From NCBI GenBank assembly GCA_964458935.1, contig CAYWKS010000024.1, positions 1-48,079 on the forward strand: 48,079 nt of DNA, read 5' to 3'. The position numbers and the translations under genes were made by a program. The notes beneath the pieces were generated by a model, which did not search any database, was not told the origin of the DNA, and worked only from the letters and a program-made list of their open reading frames with translations. The stretch is from CAYWKS01 sp964458935. Lineage in GTDB: Bacteria; Planctomycetota; Phycisphaerae; Phycisphaerales; Zrk34. Each line of letters opens with the position of its first letter. The first letter of the stretch is position 1. Below, piece by piece: positions 35,953 to 44,860 of the stretch.

Positions 35953-37581
35953 TCAGGCCTCCTCCACGACAATGCGGTTGCCGCGGACCTGGGTGACGCG
36001 GACGCCGGACCCGGCCTCGATCCAGTTTCCGACGGTGACGACGTCGACGAACCGGTCGCCGAAGCGTGCCTCGCCGGCCGGTCGCAGGTCGTGCAGGGCG
36101 CGGCCGGTGTCACCGACCTTGACGATGTTGTTCTGTTGGGGCAAGGGGCCGGGGGCGTCGGCGAGGGCGGTCGACTCGCCGGAACTGAGCATGAGGCGAT
36201 GGACCAGCGGGATCGACCCGAAGTAGCGGGTGAGCATGGCGATGCCGACGAGCGAGACGGCGAGCGAGACGACCAGGGACAACAGCGAGTTGAGCAGCGC
36301 GTCCCAGGTGCCCGGCAGCGTGGGCAGCACGCCGGGCCCGATCTCGTTGGGCACGGCCAGCAGCAGCAGGCCGACGAAGATGCAGATGATGCCGCTGACG
36401 CCGGCGACGCCGAACCCGGGGATGACGAACAGCTCGATCGCGAGCAGGCCGAATCCCGCGAAGATGAGCAGGATCTCCCACCATTCGGCGAGCCCGGCCA
36501 GATACGGCGCACCCAGGAGGATGGCGCCGGCGAGCAGCGCGATCAGCCCGGCGATGCCGATGCCCGGGGCCTGCATCTCCGAGTACAGCCCCATGAGCAG
36601 GATGATCGTGAGCAGTCCCTGCATGATCGGCGAGGTCAGGTACCCCACGAGCATCTCCGACCAGGTGCGCTGCAGACGCGTGACCTGGGCGGCGGCGGCG
36701 TCGAGGTGCTGCAGGAGCTCGTCCTGGTCGGCGACGGCGGCGGTGGCAAAGCCGTATTCCCGCGCCTCCTCGCCGAGCATGGTCAACAGCGAGCGCTCCT
36801 TGAGGACGCGCCGGTCGATGGTCCAGGCGCTCGCGGCGGGGGCGTTGGGGTCGGTTGTCGCTGCGGCCGCGTTGGGGTCTTCGCCCGATGCCGATGCGGG
36901 CTGCAGCGCATCACTTTCGCTCAGGCCGTACCGCGCCAATTGATCGGCGTAAACGTATTCGACCTCGTCGTTGGCGGCGTTGCGGATGCGATAGATGGCC
37001 GGACCGAGCGTGACCATCGCCTCGCACAGCGCCAGGGGGTAGCCGTTGGCCTGAGCCGAGTCGCGGAACTCGGCGAGGATGTAGCTGTCGATCTTGGCGC
37101 GTTCGGTCTCGCCGAGGTTCTGCATGCCCTGGGGCCCGACCATGATCGCGGCACAGTCGCCGATCTTGCTCCGCGGGGCCACGACGATCTCGTCGCAGCC
37201 GAGCGAGATGAGCGCCCCGGCGCTGATCGCCTCGGGATTGACCCAGGCGACGGTATGGGCGTCGCGGGTCTTCTTGATGAGGGAGCTGATGTCGATGGCG
37301 GCGGAGACCAGCCCGCCGGGTGTGTCAACGTCGAAGACGATGGCGGTCGCGCCGGCATCCCGGGCCTCGGCGACGCCGCGTTCGAGCACGCGGAAGGTCA
37401 AATCGGTGATCTTTCCCTGGATGGGGAGGATGTAGACGCGGCTGTGGCCGCGGGCCGGCGCAACCCCCGCGGTGCTCGGCGCATAGGCATCGCCGGTCGC
37501 GGCCGATTGGTTAGGATCGGCTGCGCCCAGCGTCGCCGCCAAGGCCAGCCCGGCCAGCAGCATCATGCCCCGTCTCACCAT
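35953..37581 (-). CDS. Long NfeD (NfeD1b), ClpP-class membrane serine protease
   Basis: The 542-residue protein (from 37581) has a signal peptide (MVRRGMMLLAGLALAATLGA) and a ClpP/crotonase-like protease domain with IVFDVDTPGGLVSAAIDIS, then AISAGALISLGCDEIVVAPR, the SAG motif of the catalytic Ser in this family. About five membrane helices follow (FVIPGFGVAGVSGIICIFVG is one) and a C-terminal OB-fold (GRALHDLRPAGEARFGDRFV). An Ala/Pro/Asn-rich insert lies between protease and membrane parts. Several in-frame ATGs exist upstream (37593, 37596, 37605, 37629); a TATAAT box overlaps the 37605 one, so later starts are favoured. Confidence 0.88.
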   Translation of the reverse strand: MVRRGMMLLAGLALAATLGAADPNQSAATGDAYAPSTAGVAPARGHSRVYILPIQGKITDLTFRVLERGVAEARDAGATAIVFDVDTPGGLVSAAIDISSLIKKTRDAHTVAWVNPEAISAGALISLGCDEIVVAPRSKIGDCAAIMVGPQGMQNLGETERAKIDSYILAEFRDSAQANGYPLALCEAMVTLGPAIYRIRNAANDEVEYVYADQLARYGLSESDALQPASASGEDPNAAAATTDPNAPAASAWTIDRRVLKERSLLTMLGEEAREYGFATAAVADQDELLQHLDAAAAQVTRLQRTWSEMLVGYLTSPIMQGLLTIILLMGLYSEMQAPGIGIAGLIALLAGAILLGAPYLAGLAEWWEILLIFAGFGLLAIELFVIPGFGVAGVSGIICIFVGLLLLAVPNEIGPGVLPTLPGTWDALLNSLLSLVVSLAVSLVGIAMLTRYFGSIPLVHRLMLSSGESTALADAPGPLPQQNNIVKVGDTGRALHDLRPAGEARFGDRFVDVVTVGNWIEAGSGVRVTQVRGNRIVVEEA

Positions 37582-37603
37582 CGTGTTTGCCATCATCACC
37601 CAC

Positions 37604-37609
37604 ATTATA
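37604..37609 (-). promoter_or_regulatory. -10 box of a promoter for the nfeD-nfeD-floA unit
   Basis: A perfect TATAAT occurs on the minus strand (ATTATA at 37604-37609), just upstream of the favoured NfeD start codons. The -35 region is weak. A start near 37597 would leave a very short leader. Confidence 0.45.
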
Positions 37610-37657
37610 CGGAAACGGCGGTTGAGCAAGCGGCCGGCCGAGCCTACATTCGCGACG

Positions 37658-38038
37658 ATGCGAACGGTTGTCGCGATGGCATTGGGCGGGGCCGCGGGGG
37701 CGCTGTTGCGTTACGGCCTGAGCCACCTGATCCAGTCGCTGACCACGCGGAGCATCCCGCTCGGCACGTTCACCGTCAACATCGTGGGGTGCCTGCTGCT
37801 GGGGTTCTGTTTCATCTGGCTCGACCCCGGGCGGGCGTCGCCGCCGCTGCGGCTGGGCGTGCAGGTCGGCCTGCTGGGCGCGATGACCACGTTCAGCACG
37901 TACTCGCTGGAGACGTTCGGGCTGTTGGCCGAGCACCGCTACCCCCAGGCCGCCGCGTACGCGCTGGGGTCGGTCGCGGTCGGCCTGGCCGCCTGCTACG
38001 CGGGCATCGTGATCGGCCGCAGCCTCTTTCAGCCCTGA
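37658..38038 (+). CDS. crcB: Fluoride channel FluC/CrcB
   Basis: The 126-residue protein has four membrane helices and the FluC signatures: ALGGAAGALLRYGLSHLIQ, PLGTFTVNIVGCLLLGFCF (conserved Asn of the pore) and GLLGAMTTFSTYSLETFGLL (the central sodium site with TTFS-T-S-E). It works as a dual-topology dimer that exports fluoride. It overlaps the nfeD upstream region in opposite orientation and is followed 25 nt later by the DUF190 gene, a frequent neighbour. Confidence 0.94.
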   Translation: MRTVVAMALGGAAGALLRYGLSHLIQSLTTRSIPLGTFTVNIVGCLLLGFCFIWLDPGRASPPLRLGVQVGLLGAMTTFSTYSLETFGLLAEHRYPQAAAYALGSVAVGLAACYAGIVIGRSLFQP

Positions 38039-38063
38039 CCCGTCCACGTCGGAGGTCCGCCCC

Positions 38064-38393
38064 ATGAGCCACGAAGCGATCGACGCGCAGCGACTGACCC
38101 TCTACTGCACGGAGACCGACCGGCATGGCGGCCGGCCGCTGTACGAATGGCTGACCGACCAGGCGTTGGACCAGGCGCTGGCCGGGGTGACGGTGCACGG
38201 GGCCCGCAGCGGGTTCGGCCGCCACCGCCGCATGCACCACCAGCGGCTGCTGAGCATCTCCGACGACCTGCCCGTCATCGTCGAGTTGATCGACACGGCC
38301 GAGCGGATCGACGCCTATCTCGCGGCGGTGAGCGCGACGCTGGTCGGATATACTTTCACACGGGAGCCCGTGCAGTGGCACCGTCCGGAGTAG
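38064..38393 (+). CDS. DUF190 family protein
   Basis: The 109-residue protein fits the DUF190 pattern: RLTLYCTETDRHGGRPLYEW, LAGVTVHGARSGFGRHRRMH and LSISDDLPVIVELIDTAERI. These proteins have a GlnB-like ferredoxin fold and often sit beside crcB, where a regulatory or accessory role in fluoride export has been suggested but not shown. GGAGG lies about 8 nt before the ATG. It starts 25 nt after crcB, so the two are probably co-transcribed. Confidence 0.88.
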   Translation: MSHEAIDAQRLTLYCTETDRHGGRPLYEWLTDQALDQALAGVTVHGARSGFGRHRRMHHQRLLSISDDLPVIVELIDTAERIDAYLAAVSATLVGYTFTREPVQWHRPE

Positions 38394-38408
38394 CGTTGGA
38401 GCCGTATC

Positions 38409-38723
38409 GTGCCTGCGAACCTAGCCATCGATCGCAATCCGCTCCGCATCTTCTGCCGCAAGTGGGCGGTGACGCAAGTGGCGCTGTCCGGGTCGGTGCT
38501 ACGTGGCGATCTTGGTCCGGACAGTGACGCGGACGTGATGTTGAGCTTCGCGTCCGCGGCGTGTCCTTCGTTGCTCGACCTGAGCGACGAGGTGCAACGT
38601 GAAATGTGCGCGGTCTTCGGTCGCAAAGTCGATGTCACGACGCGAAGGGGCGTCGAGGAGTTTCACCATCCGTTCCGCCGAAGCGAGTTGCTTGCCGCCG
38701 CCGAGGTGATCGATGCCGCGTGA
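38409..38723 (+). CDS. mntA: MntA-type nucleotidyltransferase antitoxin
   Basis: The 104-residue protein has the minimal nucleotidyltransferase core with the exact GSX10DXD motif: G28-S29 then ten residues to D40-A-D42 (GSVLRGDLGPDSDADVML). In MntA-HepT systems the antitoxin adds AMP to a Tyr of the toxin and so neutralises it. GTG start with GGAG 9 nt upstream. Its stop overlaps the next gene by 11 nt, as expected for a coupled pair. It follows DUF190 by 15 nt but is probably functionally separate. Confidence 0.88.
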   Translation: MPANLAIDRNPLRIFCRKWAVTQVALSGSVLRGDLGPDSDADVMLSFASAACPSLLDLSDEVQREMCAVFGRKVDVTTRRGVEEFHHPFRRSELLAAAEVIDAA

Positions 38724-39021
38724 CCCGGGCGCCATCTCAGACATGCTCGACGCGCCCGACCGGATCGGGCGCCACGTCAGCGGCATGGACTACGAGACGC
38801 TTCCCGACGACGCCCGCACGCACGATGCGGTGGCTCGTCGCATCGAGATACGCCGCGAATCCGCCAAGAGGCTTTGGCCATCGGTGCGCGATCGGCACCG
38901 GGCGAACCCGAGGCGTGACATCGCAGGGATGCGCGAACGCGTGATTCACGGTTACGATACGGTGCAGGTCGCGTTGGCGTGGGAGACGGCACCACGGGAT
39001 GTACCGCGACTGCATCAATAG
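38713..39021 (+). CDS. hepT: HepT-type HEPN ribonuclease toxin (DUF86)
   Basis: The 102-residue helical protein has the DUF86/HEPN pattern (ISDMLDAPDRIGRHVSGMDY, IRRESAKRLWPSVRDRHR) and the intact RX4HXY active-site motif R74-ERVI-H79-G-Y81, which includes the Tyr modified by MntA. It is predicted to cleave RNA (known members trim tRNA 3' ends) when released. GAGG lies 7 nt before the ATG, inside the end of mntA. All signature residues are kept, so the module looks functional. Confidence 0.87.
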   Translation: MPRDPGAISDMLDAPDRIGRHVSGMDYETLPDDARTHDAVARRIEIRRESAKRLWPSVRDRHRANPRRDIAGMRERVIHGYDTVQVALAWETAPRDVPRLHQ

Positions 39022-39125
39022 TTGATGCAGGTGATGGAGGCGCTCAACCGCGAGCAGCCGCCCCTGCGAGAGATTCGCCCCCCAGGGAATAATGGCGTCG
39101 GGTGCGACGCATCAAGCCAGCACGG

Positions 39126-40895
39126 ATGCTACGCGAACTGCACATCTCGAACCTGGCGATCATCGAGGACGCCCACGTTGAGTTCGGCGAGGGGCTGAAC
39201 TGTTTCACGGGGCAGACCGGAGCGGGCAAGAGCCTGATCCTCGGGTCGTTCGAGCTGCTGCTGGGCCTGCGGAAGGCGGGCGACCTGCTCCGCGACGGCG
39301 CGGACGAGGGCCGGGTCAGCGGCGTGTTCGACCTGCTCGACGCCGACCTGGTCGAGCAGGTCAAGGCGGCCGCCGACGTCGACCTCGACCCCGAGGACGG
39401 CGCGGCGCAACTGCTGATCACCCGCAAGCTTTTCGCGTCGGGCCGGACGTCGGTGTCGATCAATGGCCAGCCGGCCACGATCCATATGCTCCAGCGGATC
39501 GGCGAGCTGCTCGTGGACGTGCACGGCCAGCACGACCACCAGTTCCTGCTCAAGCCGGCCAACCAGCTCGCGGTGCTCGATCGCTTTGCCGAGGCTGAGG
39601 CGTTGCGCGAGCAGTACGCGGCTTTGCACCATGAGCATCGCGAGCTGGTGCAGCGGCGCGAGCAGTTGTCGGCGTCGGCGGCGCTGCGGCGTCAGCAGCT
39701 CGAGCTCTACGAGTTCCAGGCCAACGAGATCGACGAGGCCGAGCCGACTGAAGGCGAGTACGAAGAGCTGTCGGCGCGGCATCGCGTGCTGAGCAACCTC
39801 GAGCGCATCATGCAGCAAACCGGCCAGACGTACGCGGCGCTGTACGAGAGCGAGGGCGCGATCGTCGAGCGGCTGCAGGCCGTCGTCGCCGTCCTGCGCG
39901 AGCTGGCCGAGCTCGATGGGCAGATCGCGGCGATGGCCGAGGAGGCCCGCGCCGCGTTGTCGCAACTGCAGGACCTGGCGCTGTCGCTCAACCGCTACCA
40001 CAACCGCCTCGACCTCGACCCCGCGGAACTCGGCGAGGTCGAGGCGCGGCTGAACACCCTCAACCGCCTCGTCGCCAAGTACGGCTCGGGCCGCGGCGGC
40101 ACGATCGATGAGGTCATCGCCTTCCGCCGGCAGATCGGTGACCAGATCGACCAGCTCCGCCACGACAGCGACGACCAGGCGTCGATCGACGCGCAGCTCG
40201 CCCCGCTGGTCGAGCGGATGCAAACCGTCGGGCGGCAGTTGAGCGAGGCGCGTCGGGCCGCGGGCGAACGGCTCTGCCCGCTCGTCGAGAGCCAGCTCGC
40301 CGAGCTGGGCATGTCGGAAGCGAAGCTCGAGGTGCGCCTCGACACCGACACAGAGCGCGACTCGCCGACGGGGTTCGACCAGGTCGAGTTGCTGGTGCGG
40401 CCGAATCCCGGCCAGTCGCCCCGGCCGCTGCGGCAGATCGCCAGCGGCGGCGAGCTCAGCCGCATCATGCTGGCCGTCAAGAGCATCCTTGCCACGAGCG
40501 ACCGGATCAGCGTGCTGGTGTTCGACGAGGTCGACGCCAACATCGGCGGGCGGATGGGCACGGTCATCGGGCGGAAGCTGCGCGGGCTGTCGCGGCACCA
40601 CCAGGTCCTGTGCATCACGCACCTGCCGCAGATCGCCGCCTACGCCGACCGCCACCTGCGGATCGCCAAGGCGGTGCAGGCGAAGCAGACGCGGACCACG
40701 GTGACGCAACTCGATGCCCGGCCGCGGCTGGAGGAGCTGGCGGACATGCTGGCCGGTTCGCACCGCACGCAGACGACGCTGAAGCAGGCCGGCGAGCTGC
40801 TCGACGCCGCGGCGAGCGACGGGCCGGACGCCCCCGCCCCGCCGCCGCGCTCGCGCCGCTCGCCGCCGGACCGGCGTCAGGCTTCGCCGCGGTAG
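39126..40895 (+). CDS. recN: DNA repair protein RecN
   Basis: The 589-residue SMC-like ATPase has MLRELHISNLAIIEDAHVEF, Walker A GQTGAGKS (29-36), a long coiled-coil middle (about 150-380, with VRD-type ELDGQIAAMAEEARAALSQL), the signature ASGGELSRIMLAVKSIL, Walker B ISVLVFDEVDANIGGRMG and the D/H-loop VLCITHLPQIAAYADRHLRI. It acts in double-strand break repair. The ATG at 39126 gives the conserved RecN N-terminus; a GTG at 39102 is possible. A Pro/Arg-rich C-terminal tail (PPRSRRSPPDRRQ) is unusual. Length is close to E. coli RecN (553). Confidence 0.95.
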   Translation: MLRELHISNLAIIEDAHVEFGEGLNCFTGQTGAGKSLILGSFELLLGLRKAGDLLRDGADEGRVSGVFDLLDADLVEQVKAAADVDLDPEDGAAQLLITRKLFASGRTSVSINGQPATIHMLQRIGELLVDVHGQHDHQFLLKPANQLAVLDRFAEAEALREQYAALHHEHRELVQRREQLSASAALRRQQLELYEFQANEIDEAEPTEGEYEELSARHRVLSNLERIMQQTGQTYAALYESEGAIVERLQAVVAVLRELAELDGQIAAMAEEARAALSQLQDLALSLNRYHNRLDLDPAELGEVEARLNTLNRLVAKYGSGRGGTIDEVIAFRRQIGDQIDQLRHDSDDQASIDAQLAPLVERMQTVGRQLSEARRAAGERLCPLVESQLAELGMSEAKLEVRLDTDTERDSPTGFDQVELLVRPNPGQSPRPLRQIASGGELSRIMLAVKSILATSDRISVLVFDEVDANIGGRMGTVIGRKLRGLSRHHQVLCITHLPQIAAYADRHLRIAKAVQAKQTRTTVTQLDARPRLEELADMLAGSHRTQTTLKQAGELLDAAASDGPDAPAPPPRSRRSPPDRRQASPR

Positions 40896-40955
40896 TCGGC
40901 GGCCGCCGGGGCTCGGGGCATTGCCGCGGGCTGATCGGCGAAGTAATCTCCGGCC

Positions 40956-42221
40956 ATGCAGCTGCGGGCGTTCAGTCACAGCGATGTCGGGCGGGTGCGT
41001 CAGATCAATGAAGATGCGTGGCTTGTCGACGAAGGGCTGGGGCTCTTTGTCGTGGCCGACGGTGTGGGCGGCGCGGCCGCGGGCGAGATCGCCAGCCAGA
41101 TGACCTGCCGGTCGATCCAGGGGACCGTCGCCGATGAGCAGGCGGCGGTACGCGCGTTCGCCGCCGAGCCGACCGATGCGCGCCGCCAGGCCGTCGTGGA
41201 ACTGGTGCAGCGTGCGATCCACACCGCGTGCCGCCGCGTCTACGAGTCGGCGCAAGCGGATGAGCGCCGCCGCGGCATGGCCAGCACGGTCGCGCTGCTG
41301 TTGGTCGCCGGCGACCAGGCGATCGTCGCCCACGTCGGCGACAGCCGCGTATACCTCATCCGCGAGGGCAAGGCCCAACAACTCACCGAGGACCACTCGA
41401 TCGTCGCCGAGCAGGTCAAACGCGGGCAGATGTCGCGGGCCGCCGCCGCCCGCAGCCCCATGCGGAGCGTGCTCAGCCGTGCGATCGGCCACCAGTCGTA
41501 CGTCGAGGCCGACTGCCTGCACGTCGAACTGGTTACCGATGACCTGTTCGTGATCTGCAGCGACGGGCTGCACAGCTACATCGCGGCGGACGAGCTGGCG
41601 GCCGCCGCGGTTCGCGCCGGGCCCGACCGCCTCGTGACCGAGGCCGTGGCGGAGGCCAACGCCCGGGGCGGCGGCGACAACATCACCGCGCTGGCCGTCG
41701 CCATCGCCGCCGCCGGGCCCACCCGCGCCGTCAACCCGTTGCGGAAGCTCGACGCGCTGCGGTCGCTGGCGCTGTTCGAGCACCTGACCGACAAGGAACT
41801 GCACAAGGTGCTGGAGATCGTCGCCGTCAAGAGCTTCGACCCGGGCCGGCACGTTATCCGCGAGGGCGCCGGGGCCGCCACGCTGTACGTCGCCGTGGCC
41901 GGGGAGTTCCAGGTGGTCAAGCGGGGACAGGCCATCGCGACGCTGGGCCCGGGCGCGTCGTTCGGCGAGATGGCGCTGATCGACGCCGGCTCGCGGTCAG
42001 CCGACGTCGTCGCGACTCAATCGGCGCGGGTGCTGGCCATCCGACGTGACAGCTTCTTCGATCTGCTGCGGCAGGAACCGGAGTTGAGCGTGAAACTGCT
42101 GTGGAACTTCTGCCGCATCCTGAACGAGCGGCTGCGAGAAACCAGCGACGAGCTGAGCTACCTCAAGGGTTCGACCGCCGCCGACCCCGACAGCGAATTG
42201 CCGACCTTCCTCCAGGAATGA
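40956..42221 (+). CDS. PP2C-type Ser/Thr phosphatase fused to a cNMP-binding domain
   Basis: The 421-residue protein has a PP2C domain (about 1-245) with metal-binding Asp in INEDAWLV, LFVVADGVGGAAAGE, VAHVGDSRVYLI, CSDGLHSYI and GGGDNITALAV. It is followed by a cyclic-nucleotide-binding domain (about 265-390), LFEHLTDKELHKVLEIVAVK, with a phosphate cassette-like FGEMALIDAGSRSADVVA. The fusion suggests a phosphatase gated by cAMP or cGMP, but binding is not shown. No kinase is adjacent. It starts 60 nt after recN. Confidence 0.88.
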   Translation: MQLRAFSHSDVGRVRQINEDAWLVDEGLGLFVVADGVGGAAAGEIASQMTCRSIQGTVADEQAAVRAFAAEPTDARRQAVVELVQRAIHTACRRVYESAQADERRRGMASTVALLLVAGDQAIVAHVGDSRVYLIREGKAQQLTEDHSIVAEQVKRGQMSRAAAARSPMRSVLSRAIGHQSYVEADCLHVELVTDDLFVICSDGLHSYIAADELAAAAVRAGPDRLVTEAVAEANARGGGDNITALAVAIAAAGPTRAVNPLRKLDALRSLALFEHLTDKELHKVLEIVAVKSFDPGRHVIREGAGAATLYVAVAGEFQVVKRGQAIATLGPGASFGEMALIDAGSRSADVVATQSARVLAIRRDSFFDLLRQEPELSVKLLWNFCRILNERLRETSDELSYLKGSTAADPDSELPTFLQE

Positions 42222-42273
42222 CCCGTCGGCGTGCTGCACATTCGGCCACGGGCATGCTCGGGGGCCATGGTGC

Positions 42274-43674
42274 TCAGGACATTGTCAGGTCGACCGGCGT
42301 CTCCGGCGGCGGGGCGAAGGCGCTGGCCGCGGGCCGGTACTCCGACCAGTCGCTGACGCCGACGTCCGGGCCGCCATCCTCGTGCACCTTGAGGAAGCGG
42401 TAGACGTTGTCGCGCTGGGCGGGGACGAGACCGGCGTCGCGGATCAGCCGACAGATCATCGCCTCGTTAAGGCAATACGTCGTGCCCGCGGCGCTGACGA
42501 CGTTCTCTTCCATCATGACGCTGCCCATGTCGTTGGCGCCGAAGAACAGCGCGAGCTGGCCGATCTTCGGTCCCATCGTGACCCATGATGCACCGATGGA
42601 GTGGATGTTGTCGAAGAACAGTCGGCTGAGCGCCTGCATGCGCAGGTACTCGGTGGCGCCGGCGAGGCGGAGCTGCCGCCCCGCAGCGGGGACCGCCGCG
42701 CCGCACGCCGCCTTGTCGTAAGGATCGACCTCGCCTCGGAGCACCCGGTCGGCCAGGTCGTCGCCGGCGAACGGTACGCCGGCTTCCGGGTCCCAGTGCG
42801 GCAGCCGGCCGAGCGGTGTGTTGTCCGGCTGGAAGGGCCAACTGATGAAGCTCACGTACCTGCCCGGCCGCATCTCCTTCATCGCCTGGTCCTGCGCGTC
42901 GCGGATCATCCGCATGTGCATGAGCCGGTCGGCGACGCCCTCGATATGGCCGAACATCATCGTGGCGCTGGTGAACATGCCCAGCGCCTGGGCGACGTGC
43001 ATGACGTCGAGCCACTGCTCTCCGGTCGCCTTGGTCGTACCGATGCGGCGACGGACGTTCTCGGGCAGGATCTCCCCGCCGCCGCCGGGAAGCGAATCCA
43101 TGCCCGCGGCGCGCAGCCGCTGCATGATCACCCCCAGCTTCTCGCGGAACACGTCGCGCGGCATCTCGTGGGCCCGGGTCGGGCCCGGCGTGGGGAAGCC
43201 GTCCAGCTCAAACACCGCGGCGAACTCGACGAACTCCGGCGGGCTGAACGCGTGCACGTGAAGCTCGGGGAACGCGTCCTTGATGCCGCCCAGCATGTCC
43301 TCGTAAAACGCCAGGGGCAGGTCGGGGTGCATGCCGCCCTGCAAGAGGACCTGCGTCCCGCCGATCTCGGTGCACTCGCGGACCTTCTCGTGCAACGCCT
43401 GGCGGTCGAGGGTGTAGCTGTCGGGGTCGTCGAGATCGCGCCGGAACGCGCAGAACGTGCACTTGGCCGAGCAGACATTGGTGTAGTTGATGTTGCGGTC
43501 GATGACGTAGGTGCGAATCTTGTTGCCGTGCATGCGGTCGGCGACGGCCGCCGCCCACTGGCCGAGGTCGTGCAGCGAGGCATGGCGATAAAGGCCCAAT
43601 GCCTGGTCGACGGTCAGCCGGGCGACGCCCTGGACGACCGCGTCGATGTCGCAGATGTCGCGGATGCGTGTCAT
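42274..43674 (-). CDS. mqnC: Cyclic dehypoxanthine futalosine synthase (MqnC)
   Basis: The 466-residue radical-SAM enzyme of the futalosine menaquinone pathway has the cluster motif CSAKCTFC in INYTNVCSAKCTFCAFRRDL. Further on it carries MDSLPGGGGEILPENVRRRI, FTSATMMFGHIEGVADRLMH, SWVTMGPKIGQLALFFGAND and MGSVMMEENVVSAAGTT, the pattern of MqnC rather than MqnE. Usual length is ~370; the surplus is an insert near 320-355 (WDPEAGVPFAGDDLADRVLR) and a Pro-rich C-terminus. It is divergent from the secreted protein at 43861. Other mqn genes are not in the window. Confidence 0.9.
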   Translation of the reverse strand: MTRIRDICDIDAVVQGVARLTVDQALGLYRHASLHDLGQWAAAVADRMHGNKIRTYVIDRNINYTNVCSAKCTFCAFRRDLDDPDSYTLDRQALHEKVRECTEIGGTQVLLQGGMHPDLPLAFYEDMLGGIKDAFPELHVHAFSPPEFVEFAAVFELDGFPTPGPTRAHEMPRDVFREKLGVIMQRLRAAGMDSLPGGGGEILPENVRRRIGTTKATGEQWLDVMHVAQALGMFTSATMMFGHIEGVADRLMHMRMIRDAQDQAMKEMRPGRYVSFISWPFQPDNTPLGRLPHWDPEAGVPFAGDDLADRVLRGEVDPYDKAACGAAVPAAGRQLRLAGATEYLRMQALSRLFFDNIHSIGASWVTMGPKIGQLALFFGANDMGSVMMEENVVSAAGTTYCLNEAMICRLIRDAGLVPAQRDNVYRFLKVHEDGGPDVGVSDWSEYRPAASAFAPPPETPVDLTMS

Positions 43675-43860
43675 ACCAAGCAAGTTTAGAGCCGGGGCGT
43701 CGAAGAGGAAAGAACCACCGAACCGGCTGTGTCGCAATGGGTTAGCCGACTGCGGGGTGAATCTGTGCCCTCGGGCGTAACGCGCCGGGCCTCCGAGCCG
43801 TATACAGCCATGACCAACGACCCACGGACGCCCCGGGCGTCCCAACCATGGAGCAATGAC

Positions 43861-44838
43861 ATGAAACGCCTGATGCTGGCCGCCTCGATCGTGTTTACTG
43901 TTGCCGCCGCGCCGACGGTCGGCCGCGCCGCGTCGCTCGAGCCGACCCGCGTGCCGGCCGACGTCCAGTACTTCGCCCACGTCGACGTCAAGGCCGCACT
44001 CAGCAGCACGCTCGGCCAGCTCGTCCTGGCCGACCTGCGGGCGCTCGGGCTCGATGAGAAGATCGACCACGTCAAGCAGTTCTTTGGGATCGATCCGTTG
44101 CAGGCGATCGAGGCGATGACGCTGTACGGCTACGGTCCCGGCGAGCAGAATGCCGTGCTCATCGTCGAGATGGGGTCCAACCTCGGCCGGCTGCCCGAGC
44201 TCGTCCGTGAAGCCGACGCCTACGAGCAGAAGTCCTACCGCGGTTTCACGATCCACAGTTGGAAGGAGACCAAGAAGGGACACGACCACCGGCAGCACTG
44301 CGCCGTCTACCCGTCGGGGGCGCAGGACATGACGCTGCTGGTCTTTGGTCATGACTACGATCGGGTCACGGCGGCGGTGGACTTGCTGGAGGGCCAGGGC
44401 CGCACGCTCGGCGATGTGTCGCGGGGCGTGCTGGCGTCGGCGCCCGGCCGCGGCAGCCACCTGTTCTTCGCCGGCGTGGACGTGCACGAGTTGGGCAAGC
44501 ACCGCCGCCACCGCGCCGCGCAGACCGCGGTGATCGACATGGGCGAGCGGGACGGCCTGAGCTTCGCCGAGGCCCGGCTCACCACCGAGACCGCCGAGCA
44601 GGCCGCGCAGATGGCCCAGATGTTCACCGGGATGCTCGCGATGGCGCAACTCGCCGGCCCCAACGCCGACGCGCCGGTCGCCCGGCTCGCCCGGGGCGTC
44701 GTGGTCGACCACGACGGCCAGACCGTGACCGCCGAATTCACCTACGATGCCGCGGAGCTCTTCGCCGACCTCAAGGCGATGAAGGCCAACCACCACGGCC
44801 ATGACCACGACCATCACCACGGCGACGCAGACGATTGA
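43861..44838 (+). CDS. Secreted protein with His-rich tail (hypothetical)
   Basis: The 325-residue product has a signal peptide (MKRLMLAASIVFTVAAAPTV) and an alpha/beta body with VPADVQYFAHVDVKAALSST, a DUF3352-like pattern. It ends in a His/Asp cluster (HHGHDHDHHHGDADD), a likely metal-binding tail. GGAG precedes the ATG at 43861. It is followed 22 nt later by an ECF sigma factor, suggesting co-transcription and a possible extracytoplasmic sensing or metal-handling link. Function unknown. Confidence 0.72.
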   Translation: MKRLMLAASIVFTVAAAPTVGRAASLEPTRVPADVQYFAHVDVKAALSSTLGQLVLADLRALGLDEKIDHVKQFFGIDPLQAIEAMTLYGYGPGEQNAVLIVEMGSNLGRLPELVREADAYEQKSYRGFTIHSWKETKKGHDHRQHCAVYPSGAQDMTLLVFGHDYDRVTAAVDLLEGQGRTLGDVSRGVLASAPGRGSHLFFAGVDVHELGKHRRHRAAQTAVIDMGERDGLSFAEARLTTETAEQAAQMAQMFTGMLAMAQLAGPNADAPVARLARGVVVDHDGQTVTAEFTYDAAELFADLKAMKANHHGHDHDHHHGDADD

Positions 44839-44860
44839 ACGGCATCCGGAGCGAGCGAAC

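Noticed and set aside
37582..37657. A fluoride riboswitch before crcB
   Set aside because: The short leader lacks the conserved pseudoknot and GGCGAUGG-type sequence of the crcB motif.
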